A stretch of 64,000 bases of DNA from Mycobacterium paraseoulense (lineage in GTDB: Bacteria; Actinomycetota; Actinomycetes; Mycobacteriales; Mycobacteriaceae). A model generated the notes under the pieces. It searched no databases. It saw only the letters and a program-made list of their open reading frames with translations, and was not told the DNA's origin. Position 1 is the first letter of the stretch; each line of letters starts with the position of its first letter. The DNA lies in the NCBI RefSeq assembly GCF_010731655.1, contig NZ_AP022619.1, forward strand, positions 5,146,001 through 5,210,000, in the 5' to 3' direction. Shown piece after piece: positions 52,783-62,174 of this stretch. A program made the position numbers and the translations under genes.

Positions 52783-52833
52783 TTGACAATCCGGCAACTT
52801 AGATACAAGATAGATACCAGATAGACGCAAGGT
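52783..52833 (+). promoter_or_regulatory. Bicupin promoter with three 11-bp direct repeats
   Basis: TTGACA (52783-52788) is followed after 17 bases by CAAGAT (52806-52811), a possible -10. Overlapping this are three head-to-tail 11-mers at 52801, 52812 and 52823: AGATACAAGAT, AGATACCAGAT and AGACGCAAGGT. The 11-bp period would put bound protein on one helix face. They are candidate binding sites for the divergent GntR regulator. A good GAAGGAG site precedes the bicupin ATG. Confidence 0.55.
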
Positions 52834-52862
52834 GCACTCGAGCCGTCCGAAGGAGACGCGAA

Positions 52863-53891
52863 ATGCCGGTCACGGAACAAGCCCTGTCCCCGAACCTCGA
52901 CCCGACGATCCCCGCCCCGATGGTCAACGTGGCCGAGTACGGGTTCGAAGGCCGTTTCCAGGACTGGGCGCAGGACGCGGAGTACTTCGAATACTCCAAG
53001 GCCGCCAACCCCATCGGCTCGGGTCATGTCCCGCAGGTCCCGATTACCCGCTTCGATCCGGAGGTCTACACCGACCAGCCGACCGGTGTGATCCCGCTGG
53101 ATCTGTCCATGCAGCTGGGTATCGAGACCGGCGCGGCGACCAGCCCCGCGCTGCTGGCCAACTTCGTGCGCATCCGCCCCGGTGAACAGATCGACACCAG
53201 CCCCAACGCCACCTCGCAGCTGTACTACGTGCTGTACGGGCGGGGCTTCGCGGCCGTCAACGGCCAGCTGGTCGGGTGGGAGAAGGGCGACTTCCTGACC
53301 CTGCCCGCGGGCACCCACTCGGTGTTCTACGCGGCCGCCGACACGGCCATGTACTGGGTGCACGACGAGCCGCTCATGCGTTACCTGGGCGCCCAAGCCA
53401 CCCAGCCGCGGTTCCGCGCGACCAAGTTCCGCCGTTCGGACGCGGTGGCCAAGCTGGAGGAGATCGCGTCGCGACCGGGCGCCAACGAGAAGAGCCGGGT
53501 CAGCGTGCTGCTGGCCAACGCCAACCAGGAACAGACGCTGACCATCACCCACGTGCTGTGGGCCATGTTCGGTGTGCTGCCCGCCAACCAGGTGCAGCGC
53601 CCGCACCGGCACCAGTCGGTGGCGCTCGACCTGATCCTCGACGCGCCGGCCCACGGCTGCTACACCCTGCTGGGCACCCGGCTCGACGAGCACGGCGACA
53701 TCGTCGACCCGATCCGGGTGGACTGGCGGGCGGGCTGTGCCTTCACCACCCCGCCGGGCATGTGGCACGCGCACTACAACGAGACCGACCAGCCCGCGCA
53801 CCTGATCCCGATCCAGGACGCCGGCCTGCAGACCCACCTCCGCAGCCTCGACATCAAGTTCACGCAGCGCCGCGACCTCGTCGCCGGCTGA
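52863..53891 (+). CDS. Bicupin protein of unknown function
   Basis: A 342-residue protein with two cupin folds (about residues 95-180 and 225-325). The first cupin (SQLYYVLYGRGFAAVNGQLVGWEKGDFLTLPAGTHS) lacks the usual His pair. The second keeps RPHRHQS and MWHAHYN, so it probably binds the catalytic metal. The layout resembles gentisate 1,2-dioxygenase-like enzymes, but I cannot assign a substrate. RBS GAAGGAG is 7 bases upstream of the ATG. It is controlled, by position, by the divergent GntR regulator. Confidence 0.85.
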   Translation: MPVTEQALSPNLDPTIPAPMVNVAEYGFEGRFQDWAQDAEYFEYSKAANPIGSGHVPQVPITRFDPEVYTDQPTGVIPLDLSMQLGIETGAATSPALLANFVRIRPGEQIDTSPNATSQLYYVLYGRGFAAVNGQLVGWEKGDFLTLPAGTHSVFYAAADTAMYWVHDEPLMRYLGAQATQPRFRATKFRRSDAVAKLEEIASRPGANEKSRVSVLLANANQEQTLTITHVLWAMFGVLPANQVQRPHRHQSVALDLILDAPAHGCYTLLGTRLDEHGDIVDPIRVDWRAGCAFTTPPGMWHAHYNETDQPAHLIPIQDAGLQTHLRSLDIKFTQRRDLVAG

Positions 53892-53939
53892 CCCGCCGGG
53901 CCGTGCACGGTCCACAGTTGCCGCATAGTGTGGCTGGAC

Positions 53940-54947
53940 ATGAAGTTGCCCCTGCTCGGCCCCGTGTCGGTCACCGGCTTCCAGAACGCGTGGTTCTTCC
54001 TGGTCCTGCTGGTCGTTCTGCTGGTCCTGGGCATCTACGTCGTGCTGCAATTCGCCCGCCGCCGGCGCGTGCTGCGCTTCGCCAACATGGAGGTGCTGGA
54101 GCGGGTCGCGCCGGCCCATCCGAGCCGGTGGCGGCACGTCCCGACGATCCTGCTGGCCACCTCGCTGGTGCTGCTGACCACCGCGATGGCGGGCCCGACC
54201 TCCGACGTCCGGATCCCGCTGAACCGGGCGGTCGTCATGCTGGTCATCGACGTGTCGGAGTCCATGGCCTCCACCGACGTGACACCCGACCGGCTGACCG
54301 CCGCCAAGGTGGCCGGCAAGCAGTTCGCCGACGAGCTCACCCCCGCCATCAACCTGGGGCTGGTGGAGTTCGCCGCCAACGCCTCGCTGCTGGTCTCGCC
54401 GACGACCAACCGCGCGGCGGTGAAGGCGGCCATCGACAGCCTCAAGCCGGCGCCCAAGACCGCGACGGGCGAAGGACTGTTCACCGCGCTGCAGGCCATC
54501 GCGACGGTGGGCTCGGTGATGGGCGGCGGGGAGGGCCCGCCGCCGGCGCGCATCGTGCTGGAGTCCGACGGCGCCGAGAACGTGCCGCTGGACCCCAACG
54601 CGCCACAGGGGGCGTTCACCGCCGCCCGCGCCGCCAAGGCCGAGGGGGTGCAGATCTCGACGATCTCCTTCGGGACGCCCTACGGCACCGTCGAGTACGA
54701 GGGCGCCACCATCCCGGTTCCCGTCGACGACCAGACGCTGCAGAAGATCTGTGAGATCACCGACGGCCAGTCGTTCCACGCCGACAGCCTGGAATCGCTG
54801 AAGAACGTCTACGCGACCCTGCAGCGGCAGATCGGCTACGAGACCGTCAAGGGCGACGCCAGCCTGGCCTGGATGCTGCTGGGCGCGGTCGCCATGGCCG
54901 GCGCCATCCTGGCGGGACTGTTCCTGAACCGCCGGCTGCCGTCCTGA
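53940..54947 (+). CDS. Membrane protein with von Willebrand A domain (Rv1481-like), copy 1
   Basis: A 335-residue protein. Helices near residues 17-37 and 67-85 flank a short loop. A VWA domain (about 93-290) with MIDAS motif DVSES comes next, followed by a final helix near 305-325 and a NRRLPS end. The length and [10 protein letters not shown]...PSRWRHVP segment resemble M. tuberculosis Rv1481, which there sits next to a MoxR ATPase and a DUF58 protein. No such partners are adjacent here. ATG 53940 is chosen to match the Rv1481 start. It converges with a paralogue, 4 bp between stops. Confidence 0.9.
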   Translation: MKLPLLGPVSVTGFQNAWFFLVLLVVLLVLGIYVVLQFARRRRVLRFANMEVLERVAPAHPSRWRHVPTILLATSLVLLTTAMAGPTSDVRIPLNRAVVMLVIDVSESMASTDVTPDRLTAAKVAGKQFADELTPAINLGLVEFAANASLLVSPTTNRAAVKAAIDSLKPAPKTATGEGLFTALQAIATVGSVMGGGEGPPPARIVLESDGAENVPLDPNAPQGAFTAARAAKAEGVQISTISFGTPYGTVEYEGATIPVPVDDQTLQKICEITDGQSFHADSLESLKNVYATLQRQIGYETVKGDASLAWMLLGAVAMAGAILAGLFLNRRLPS

Positions 54948-54951
54948 GCGC

Positions 54952-55935
54952 TCAGACCGGCAGCCGCCGGTTGATCAGCAGCGCCAGCGCCGTCGCGATC
55001 AGGGCGGCCAGCACGCCCAGGCGCAGCCACCCGGCGCTGCCCGGACCCGCCACGGTGCGGTAGCCGATGTCCTTCTCGATGGCGTTGTAGCTCTTGGAAA
55101 GGTCGGCGAGGTTGCCGGCGGTGTAGGACTGCCCGCCGGAGAGTTTGGCGATCATCTTCATCTGGTCCGTCGAGACCGGGACGGCGACCCGCTGCCCGTC
55201 CATCTCGATCTCGCCGGTCTTGGTGCCGAACGAGATCGTCGAGATGGGCACCCCCTCGTCCCGCGCCAGCCGCGCCGCCGTGTAGACCCCGTCGTGCGGG
55301 TCGCTGGGGTTGGACGGCTTGTTCTCCTTGCCGTCGGACAGCAGCACGATGCGGGCCGGCGGCGGGGTGTCGCCGCCCGTGATGGCGTTGGCGCTGACCG
55401 CGTGCAGGGCGGTGAAGATGGCCTCGCCGGTGGCCGTGCTGTCGGCGAAGTCGAGCTTCTTGAGCGCATCGATGGTCGCCTGGTGCTGCGGTGTCGGCGG
55501 CACCAGCAGATACGGGGTGCCCGCGAAGCCGACCAGCCCGAGGTTGATGCCCGGCGTCAGCTGACTGGCGAACTGGCTGGCCGCCTCCTCGGCGGCCTTG
55601 AGCCGGTTGGGTGGGACGTCGGTTGCCCGCATGGACTGCGACATGTCGATGACCAGCACGACGACCGCCCGGTTGCGCGGGATGCGCATGTCATGGGTGG
55701 GCGTGGCCAGCGCGATGGTCAACAGGACCAGGCTGAGCAGTGCCACGGCGATCGGGAGGTGCCGCGTCGGCGACTGCGGCACGTCCGCCTCGGTGAACCG
55801 GCGCAGCCGGCGCCGGCGGCGGGCCTGAACCAGGACGTAGACCGCGAGCAGACCCAGCGGGAGCAAGCCGAACAACAGCATCCCCGGGCGTTGAAAGCCG
55901 TACAGCGGTAACGGGCCTACCCCGGGAAGCGACAC
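54952..55935 (-). CDS. Membrane protein with von Willebrand A domain (Rv1481-like), copy 2
   Basis: A 327-residue paralogue of the preceding gene with the same topology: two N-terminal helices, a VWA domain with MIDAS DMSQS, and a C-terminal helix ending NRRLPV. GTG start at 55935. The two genes are tail to tail and both keep the metal site, so both are probably functional. An envelope or cell-shape role is inferred from Rv1481-type proteins. Confidence 0.9.
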   Translation of the reverse strand: MSLPGVGPLPLYGFQRPGMLLFGLLPLGLLAVYVLVQARRRRRLRRFTEADVPQSPTRHLPIAVALLSLVLLTIALATPTHDMRIPRNRAVVVLVIDMSQSMRATDVPPNRLKAAEEAASQFASQLTPGINLGLVGFAGTPYLLVPPTPQHQATIDALKKLDFADSTATGEAIFTALHAVSANAITGGDTPPPARIVLLSDGKENKPSNPSDPHDGVYTAARLARDEGVPISTISFGTKTGEIEMDGQRVAVPVSTDQMKMIAKLSGGQSYTAGNLADLSKSYNAIEKDIGYRTVAGPGSAGWLRLGVLAALIATALALLINRRLPV

Positions 55936-55988
55936 CCGCCAGTAAAGATGAGACTCGCAGGCCCGTCAAACGGGGAGCCGCTCCCGCC

Positions 55989-57296
55989 CTACTCGCGCCT
56001 GAGCCGCCCGTCCACGAATTGCTCGAGGTTCTCCCATTCCCGTACCGCCGCGGCGTACGGGGCCGAGGGCTTGCCGACCGAGCCGGGCTCGAGCACGTAG
56101 GCCACCAGCTTGCCGAGCGGGCGTCCCGGCTCGAGCGCCTTGTCGACCGTGCCCTCTTCCGAGTAGTCGCCGATGTCGCGGAGCAGCTCGACGGCCAGGT
56201 CCAGCTGCTCGCGGTCGACGGCGTCGGGCCCGTCGGCGATGTCGTCGGCCAGCCCGCTGAGCACGTAGATGTTGTCCTCGCTGACCTTGACTTCCAGCGA
56301 CCCGTCGGTGGCGGCGGTGCGGATGTCGTCGTAGGTGCTCAGGTCGGCCAAGTCGTGGTCGTGCTCGTCGGCGAGGTAGCGGGCCAGCGCCCGCTCCGAG
56401 CTGAACACGCTGATTCGCCCGTTGCGGCCCAGGAAGATCGGGCGGTCGTCCAGGTAGCACCGCAGCGTGAAGAAGGTGCCCGAACTCGTCATGATCCGAA
56501 TCGGGTCGATGCCCACCTGCAGCCAGAAATCCTCGTCGCTGCCCAGGATGACGGTGTCGCCGGCCGCGCGCGATTCGTCGTCGTCTTCGTCGCCGGCCCC
56601 CGCGGACTCGTCGGCTTCCGCGTCGTCTTCCTCGTCGGACTCGTCGGCGGCTTCGGTGTCCTCCGCGTCCTCCTCCGCGGGCTCCTCGGGCTCCTCGGGC
56701 TCCTCGGCGAGCTCGTCGGCCGCCTTGGCCGACAGTTTGTCGTCGACGTCGGGGGTGGTGGCGATGTCGTCGATCGCGCTGAGCACGTCGTCCCAGCTGC
56801 GCCCGATGACCTCGCCGATCGCGTTCCAGCGCTTGAGGCCGGCCTTGCCGCTGAAGTGGTCGATCCCGCCCGACACCGTGCCCAGCGTGGGGTTGCCGTT
56901 GAAGAACTTCAGCACCGCCGCGAGCTCGCACACCGATCCGATGGACGAGACGAGCGCCAGCGTGCGGGCCAGCTCGGTCACCGACTCCTCGGTCGGCTTC
57001 TCCGATACCAGCTCCTCGACCGCGACCAGATCGAACTGCCTGTCCTCGGCCGGGGAGAACTTGTGCGCGTGCGCCGCGGTCAGGTCCTTCCACGCCGGGT
57101 GATCGACCAGGTCGTTGTCGGTATCGGTGCGCACGAACGCGACCAGGTCGGCGACGGAGGAGAAGACGTACAGGTCCTCGTCCTTGCCCAGGAACGCCTC
57201 CCACTCGTCGCCGGCGTCGCGCCAGCGGGGTGCCCACACGGTGTAGCGGTCACCGTCGGACAGGCTCAGGCGGATGGGCACGAGGTCAGCAGCCAT
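55989..57296 (-). CDS. Rv3311-like acidic protein of unknown function
   Basis: A 435-residue cytoplasmic protein. Two similar modules (each with a VFSS(V/E)xALxxYLxxxxxxDL-type pattern, about residues 15-70 and 290-335) flank a strongly acidic low-complexity linker (about 195-255) made mostly of Glu, Asp and Ala. It corresponds to M. tuberculosis Rv3311. No enzymatic motif was found. ATG 57296 is chosen over 57305 because homology begins at MAADLVPIRLSLS. It follows sapM on the same strand after 48 bp. Confidence 0.85.
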   Translation of the reverse strand: MAADLVPIRLSLSDGDRYTVWAPRWRDAGDEWEAFLGKDEDLYVFSSVADLVAFVRTDTDNDLVDHPAWKDLTAAHAHKFSPAEDRQFDLVAVEELVSEKPTEESVTELARTLALVSSIGSVCELAAVLKFFNGNPTLGTVSGGIDHFSGKAGLKRWNAIGEVIGRSWDDVLSAIDDIATTPDVDDKLSAKAADELAEEPEEPEEPAEEDAEDTEAADESDEEDDAEADESAGAGDEDDDESRAAGDTVILGSDEDFWLQVGIDPIRIMTSSGTFFTLRCYLDDRPIFLGRNGRISVFSSERALARYLADEHDHDLADLSTYDDIRTAATDGSLEVKVSEDNIYVLSGLADDIADGPDAVDREQLDLAVELLRDIGDYSEEGTVDKALEPGRPLGKLVAYVLEPGSVGKPSAPYAAAVREWENLEQFVDGRLRRE

Positions 57297-57344
57297 GCGG
57301 CACACAATAGCGACGGCCCGGGGAGGTGCCCGCCGTCGGGACGC

Positions 57345-58235
57345 CTAGCCCCAGATGTCGGTGATCGGCGGCGCGCCGGCCGCGTAGCCGGTTTTGGGCA
57401 GCCCGTACATCTCCTCGATCGTGGACAGCACGTTGTAGTGGTTGATCTGTTCGGCGTAATTGCCGGGACGGACGTGGGCGCCGTAGAACACCGTGGGGAT
57501 CTGGTTGCGGGTTCCGCCGTCGTCCTCGTCGAACGTCACGATCAACAGGCTGTTGTTGGCGGCCGCCCAGTTGGCGTAGCCCGACAGCTGGCGGTTCAGC
57601 CAGGCGTCGGCCTGCGCGATCGACCCGTCGTGCATGTTGTCGTCGTTGTTGGGGATGACGAACGACACGGTGGGCAGACCGGCGTAATTGCCCATCGGGA
57701 ACGCCGAGAAGGGCAGGGAGTTCGCCGGCGGCACGTTGGCGAAGTTGGCCCAGGGCACGTGCTTGCGCGCGTACTTGCCTGCGGTGCACGCCGGCGAGCC
57801 GACCGCGGGCAGGCCTTCGGCGAAGCCGGCGAACGTGTAACCGGCGGCCAGCAATTCGGAACCGAGGTTGGGGGCGGCGCCGGCGTTGACGGGGCACAGG
57901 TCTCTGGTCACCCCGAAGGTGCTGCCGGCGAACAGCGCCAGGTAATTCGGCTCGCTGGGGTGTGTTTCGGCGAACGACTGGGTCATGTTGGCGCCGCCCG
58001 CGGCCAGCGCGGTGAGGAAGGGGGCCGACTTGTTGCCGATGATGCCGTTTTCGGAGTGGTTCTCCTCCACCACGATCACGATGTGCGCCGGCTGGGGAAT
58101 GGCCGCTGCCACCAGGTGTATCCGCGAAGCGAGCGGGCCGCCCGCCAACCCCACCAAGGCCAGTGCGCCGAGCAGCCGCAAGACTCGAAATGCGCTGCCC
58201 GTCAATCCTGTTGAACCCGCGACTCCGCTCAGCAC
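57345..58235 (-). CDS. sapM: Secreted acid phosphatase SapM
   Basis: A 296-residue phosphoesterase-family protein. An N-terminal signal or anchor segment (about 20-45) is followed by [52 protein letters not shown] and [23 protein letters not shown], all characteristic. In M. tuberculosis SapM is secreted and dephosphorylates host phosphoinositides, blocking phagosome maturation. GTG 58235 gives a length near the 299 residues of that protein. A longer frame upstream overlaps upp and is not coding-like. Confidence 0.92.
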   Translation of the reverse strand: MLSGVAGSTGLTGSAFRVLRLLGALALVGLAGGPLASRIHLVAAAIPQPAHIVIVVEENHSENGIIGNKSAPFLTALAAGGANMTQSFAETHPSEPNYLALFAGSTFGVTRDLCPVNAGAAPNLGSELLAAGYTFAGFAEGLPAVGSPACTAGKYARKHVPWANFANVPPANSLPFSAFPMGNYAGLPTVSFVIPNNDDNMHDGSIAQADAWLNRQLSGYANWAAANNSLLIVTFDEDDGGTRNQIPTVFYGAHVRPGNYAEQINHYNVLSTIEEMYGLPKTGYAAGAPPITDIWG

Positions 58236-58340
58236 CAAGCGAGCATAGGCGCGGAGCCACCGCGGCGGCGGCGCCGACGCGGACGGCTTCGGCGGGGCGT
58301 TAGCGAATTGCTGCCGCATCGTTATATAGGGTCGAACACC

Positions 58341-58964
58341 GTGGAGGTGCACGTTGTCGATCACCCGCTGGCGGTCGCCCGGCTGACGACGATGCGCGAC
58401 GAACGCACCGACAACGACGGTTTCCGGGCCGCGTTGCGGGATCTGACGGCGATGCTGATCTACGAGGCCACGCGGGACGCGCCCCGGGAGACCTTCCCGA
58501 TCCACACGCCGGTGGCCGAGACGCTGGGCGTGCGGCTGGCGAAGCCGCCCCTGCTGGTGCCGGTGTTGCGGGCCGGGCTGGGCATGGTCGATCAGGCACT
58601 TGCGCTGCTGCCGCGGGCGCGGGTCGGGTTCGTCGGTGTCGCGCGCAACGAGGAAACCCATGAGGCGAGTGGGTATTTCGAGTCGCTGCCCGACGACCTT
58701 TCCGGCCTGCCGGTGCTGGTCCTGGACCCCATGCTGGCCACGGGCGGGTCGGTGAAGTACACGCTGGGCCTGCTGCTGGACCGCGGCGCAACCGATATCA
58801 CGGTGTTGTGCGCGGTGGCTGCGCCCGAAGGCATTGCCGCGCTTGAGAAAACGGTGCCCGAGGCGCGGCTGTTCACCGTGGCGGTCGACGACGGCCTCAA
58901 CGAGAACGCCTACATCGTGCCGGGTCTCGGTGACGCGGGCGACCGTCAGTACGGGCCCCGCTAG
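58341..58964 (+). CDS. upp: Uracil phosphoribosyltransferase
   Basis: A 207-residue type I PRTase making UMP from uracil and [23 protein letters not shown] near residue 70 and the PRPP loop [19 protein letters not shown] near 130 are diagnostic. The C-terminal [15 protein letters not shown] binds uracil. GTG 58341 gives the M. tuberculosis length. It converges with pmmB, 4 bp between stops. Confidence 0.96.
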   Translation: MEVHVVDHPLAVARLTTMRDERTDNDGFRAALRDLTAMLIYEATRDAPRETFPIHTPVAETLGVRLAKPPLLVPVLRAGLGMVDQALALLPRARVGFVGVARNEETHEASGYFESLPDDLSGLPVLVLDPMLATGGSVKYTLGLLLDRGATDITVLCAVAAPEGIAALEKTVPEARLFTVAVDDGLNENAYIVPGLGDAGDRQYGPR

Positions 58965-58968
58965 CCGC

Positions 58969-60606
58969 CTACAGGCTGTGGGCCGCGGACACCAGCTGGT
59001 CGCGCAGTGCGCCGGCCCGCTGCCGCGCCTCGGGCAGGTCTCCGCTCACCGCGCAGCGAACCTCGATGTAGCACTTCAGCTTCGGCTCGGTCCCGGACGG
59101 CCGCACCACCAGCCTGACCGACGCGTCGTCGTCACCGCCGGTGCAGATCAGCGCGTCGGCGCTGTCGGTGACGGTCGCGGCGTAGCCGGCCAGTGTCCGC
59201 GGTGGCGTGGCCCGCAGCCGCCGCATCAGCTCGGCGGCCTCGGCGGCGCCGGCGACTCGGCGCGACACCGCCGCGACGTCGTGCACGCCGTATTGCCGGG
59301 CGAGGTCGTCGAGCGCGTCGGCCACCGAACGGCCCCGGTCCTTCAGCGCGGCCACCAGATCGCACACCAGCACCGCGGCGCTGATGCCGTCCTTGTCGCG
59401 CACGGCGCCGGGGTCGACGCAGTGCCCGATCGCCTCCTCATAGGCGTACACCAGGGTGGCGCCGGGCACGTCGGCGTCGGCGCGCGCCAGCCACTTGAAG
59501 CCGGTGAGGGTTTCGACGTGGGTGGCTCCGCGGTGACGCGCGATCGCCGCCAGCATCCGCGACGACACCACGGTGCTGGCGACCACCGCCGTCCGGGGAT
59601 CGGCTGCCCGCGACAAGATGTAATCGCCGAGCAGCCAACCGGTTTCGTCTCCCGAGAGCATCCGCCACCCCGAGCCGGCCGGGATGGCGACCGCACACCG
59701 GTCGGCGTCGGGATCCAGCGCGATCGCGACGTCGGCCCCGACGTCCGCGGCCAGCGCGAGCAGCGCGTCGGTGGCGCCGGGCTCCTCGGGATTCGGGAAG
59801 GCCACGGTGGGGAAGTCGGGGTCCGGTGCGAACTGTGCTCCGACGGTGTGCACCTGCCCGAAGCCGGCGCGCTGCAACGCTTCCACGGCCACGACGCCGC
59901 CCACCCCGTGCAGCGGGGTGAGCGCCACCCGAGCCGAACCGGCGGCGCGGCGCACCCCCGCGGCCCGCGCGATGTAGCGCTCGACCAGATCGGTGACGGC
60001 GGGTTCCACGGGTGCCCGGCCGATTTCGTCGGCCGGGGGAGCAGCGGCCATCGCGGCCTCGATCTCGCGGTCGGTGGGGGAGACGATCTGGATGCCGCCG
60101 TCGGCGTAGACCTTGTAGCCGTTGTCGGTCGACGGGTTGTGCGACGCGGTGATCTGTATCCCGGCGGCGGCGCCGGTATCGCGCACCGCGAACGCGACCA
60201 CCGGCGTGGGGACCGGACCGGGCAGCAGCTGGACCGAAAACCCTTGTGCCGAAAGAACTTCAGCGGTGACGGTGGCGAAGACGGCGGAGCCGTGCCGGGA
60301 GTCGCGCCCGACGATCACGTGCGCGCCGGCCAGGCCCCGCCCGCGCAGCACCTGCGCCACCGCCCAGCTCACGCGCGACACCACCGCCACGTTCATCGCG
60401 TCGGGCCCGCCGCGCACCGGACCGCGCAGGCCCGCGGTGCCGAACACGAGGGGATGGGCAAAGCGCGCGGCAAGCTCGTCGGGCCCGCACGCCGCGAGCT
60501 CGGCGGCCGTGGCGGGGTCGGGGTCGTGCGCGATCCATTCCGCCGCGGCGATCGCAGGCCCGGCGTGGCCGGGGGCCGCGGGTCGCCGCCATTGGTCGGG
60601 CGTCAT
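58969..60606 (-). CDS. pmmB: Phosphohexomutase/phosphopentomutase-like protein PmmB
   Basis: A 545-residue alpha-D-phosphohexomutase family protein. The phosphoserine is Ser155 in ITASHNPSTDNGYKVY, the metal loop is DPDADR near 305, the sugar-specificity region includes YAYEEAIGHCVD, and the C-terminal phosphate-binding RPSGTEPK is present. It is annotated as a phosphomannomutase in M. tuberculosis. Its position 4 bp downstream of deoD, beside upp, suggests that it may interconvert ribose-1- and ribose-5-phosphate in nucleoside salvage; that is inference. Confidence 0.92.
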   Translation of the reverse strand: MTPDQWRRPAAPGHAGPAIAAAEWIAHDPDPATAAELAACGPDELAARFAHPLVFGTAGLRGPVRGGPDAMNVAVVSRVSWAVAQVLRGRGLAGAHVIVGRDSRHGSAVFATVTAEVLSAQGFSVQLLPGPVPTPVVAFAVRDTGAAAGIQITASHNPSTDNGYKVYADGGIQIVSPTDREIEAAMAAAPPADEIGRAPVEPAVTDLVERYIARAAGVRRAAGSARVALTPLHGVGGVVAVEALQRAGFGQVHTVGAQFAPDPDFPTVAFPNPEEPGATDALLALAADVGADVAIALDPDADRCAVAIPAGSGWRMLSGDETGWLLGDYILSRAADPRTAVVASTVVSSRMLAAIARHRGATHVETLTGFKWLARADADVPGATLVYAYEEAIGHCVDPGAVRDKDGISAAVLVCDLVAALKDRGRSVADALDDLARQYGVHDVAAVSRRVAGAAEAAELMRRLRATPPRTLAGYAATVTDSADALICTGGDDDASVRLVVRPSGTEPKLKCYIEVRCAVSGDLPEARQRAGALRDQLVSAAHSL

Positions 60607-60610
60607 CGCA

Positions 60611-61423
60611 TCAGAACCGGGCCAGGACGTCGGCCAGCAGCGTGCCCATCCGGCTCGCCGACGCGGCGCCGGCGGCGAGCACCTCGGCGTGGCTCAGCGG
60701 CTCACCGCCGATCCCCGCGGCCAGGTTGGTCACCAGCGAGATCCCCAGCACCTCGGCGCCGGCCGCCCGGGCCGCGATGGTCTCGTGCACGGTGGACATC
60801 CCGACCAGGTCGGCGCCCAGCATCCGCAGCATCCGCACCTCGGCCGGCGTCTCGTAGTGCGGCCCCGGGAGGCCGGCGTAGACGCCCTCGGTCAGGTCCG
60901 GGTCGACGAGGCGCGCGAGGTCGCGCAGCCGCGGTGCGTACGCGTCGGTCAGGTCGACGAACTGCGGGCCGACCAACGGCGACCGCGCGGTGAGGTTGAG
61001 ATGGTCGCTGATCAGCACCGGCCGGCCGACCGCCAGGTCGGGCCGCAGCCCGCCGGCCGCGTTGGTGAGCACGACGATGCGCGCCCCGGCCGCGCAGGCC
61101 GCCCGCACCGGGTGCACCACGTGGCACAGGTCGTGGCCCTCGTAGGCGTGCACCCGGCCGACCAGCACCAGCACGCGGCGCTCGCCGACGCGCGTCGACA
61201 TCAGCTCGCCGGTGTGCCCCACGGCGGTGGGCGGCGCGAAGCCGGGGACGTCGGCCTGGGGCAGCACGGCGGTGGGGGCGCCGAGGGCGTCCGCCGCGGG
61301 GCGCCACCCCGAGCCGAGGACGACGGCGACGTCGTGCTCGGCTACGCCGGTGCGTTCGGCGATGAATTGCGCCGCCCGCCGGGCGAGGTCGTCGGGGTCG
61401 GTCGGGGGTTCGGCCACGGCCAT
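60611..61423 (-). CDS. deoD: Purine nucleoside phosphorylase
   Basis: A 270-residue trimeric-type (PNP) phosphorylase splitting inosine and guanosine to base and ribose-1-phosphate. [55 protein letters not shown] and VTNLAAG are the family motifs. It is the first gene of deoD-pmmB. ATG 61423 lies 50 bp from the divergent cutinase gene. Confidence 0.95.
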   Translation of the reverse strand: MAVAEPPTDPDDLARRAAQFIAERTGVAEHDVAVVLGSGWRPAADALGAPTAVLPQADVPGFAPPTAVGHTGELMSTRVGERRVLVLVGRVHAYEGHDLCHVVHPVRAACAAGARIVVLTNAAGGLRPDLAVGRPVLISDHLNLTARSPLVGPQFVDLTDAYAPRLRDLARLVDPDLTEGVYAGLPGPHYETPAEVRMLRMLGADLVGMSTVHETIAARAAGAEVLGISLVTNLAAGIGGEPLSHAEVLAAGAASASRMGTLLADVLARF

Positions 61424-61473
61424 CGACCTTAGCCCTGCGCAGGTGCCCGCCGGAATATGTGAAAATCTGCCGC

Positions 61474-62139
61474 ATGAGTCTTCGTAGGTGGCCGGTCGTC
61501 GGCCTGGCCGTCGCCGTTGCGGCGGCGGTGTTTTCGATCACCAGCGGCGCGCTGCCGTCGGCGCGGGCCGACGGGTGCCCAGACGTGCAGCTGATCTTCG
61601 CCCGCGGCACCGCCGAGCCGCCCGGCCTTGGGGTCGCCGGTGACGCGCTGCTCGGCGCGCTGCGCGCGGACCTCGGCTCGCGCAGCGTCGACGCCTACCC
61701 GGTGAACTACCCGGCCAGCTACAACTTCCTGCAGACCGCCGACGGCGCCAACGACGCGCGCGACCACATCGCGCAGATGGTCGACCAGTGCCCGTCGACG
61801 AAGCTGGTGCTCGGCGGTTTCTCGCAGGGCGCCGCGGCGGTCTCGATGCTCGCCGGGGTGCCGCCGCTGGGCGAGCGGATCGGCAACTTCGGGTCGGCTC
61901 CGGCGCTCGATCCCGGTCTGGCGAACAAGGTTGCGGCCGTCGCGGTGTTCGGCAACCCCGGCAACCGCTTCAACACGCCCCTGTCGACGACGGGGCTGTT
62001 CGCCGGACGCGCCATCGACATCTGCAGCCCCGGTGATCCGGTGTGCGTGGTCGGCGGCCGGGACCGCGATGCCCACCACGATTACGGCGTGCCGCCCTAC
62101 CCCGGACAGGCGGCGGGATTCATCTCCGGGCTGGTATAG
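61474..62139 (+). CDS. Secreted cutinase-like serine esterase
   Basis: A 221-residue cutinase-family hydrolase. A signal peptide (about 1-32, ending ARA) is followed by the catalytic triad Ser117 in GGFSQGA, Asp188 in CSPGDPVC and His201 or 202 in DAHHDYG. Cysteines near 35, 106, 184 and 191 fit the two conserved disulfides. Mycobacterial homologues (Culp proteins) act on lipid esters. M. tuberculosis does not, as I recall, have a cutinase at this locus. ATG 61474 is chosen over 61459 because the signal peptide starts there. Confidence 0.92.
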   Translation: MSLRRWPVVGLAVAVAAAVFSITSGALPSARADGCPDVQLIFARGTAEPPGLGVAGDALLGALRADLGSRSVDAYPVNYPASYNFLQTADGANDARDHIAQMVDQCPSTKLVLGGFSQGAAAVSMLAGVPPLGERIGNFGSAPALDPGLANKVAAVAVFGNPGNRFNTPLSTTGLFAGRAIDICSPGDPVCVVGGRDRDAHHDYGVPPYPGQAAGFISGLV

Positions 62140-62174
62140 CCCGGTCCCCGAGGTCGCGGTGGGATACTGCGAGA

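Noticed and set aside
52722..54779. N-terminal extension of the GntR frame across the bicupin and VWA genes
   Set aside because: The extension is antisense to two well-supported genes and has no GntR homology; the GTG at 52721 is used instead.
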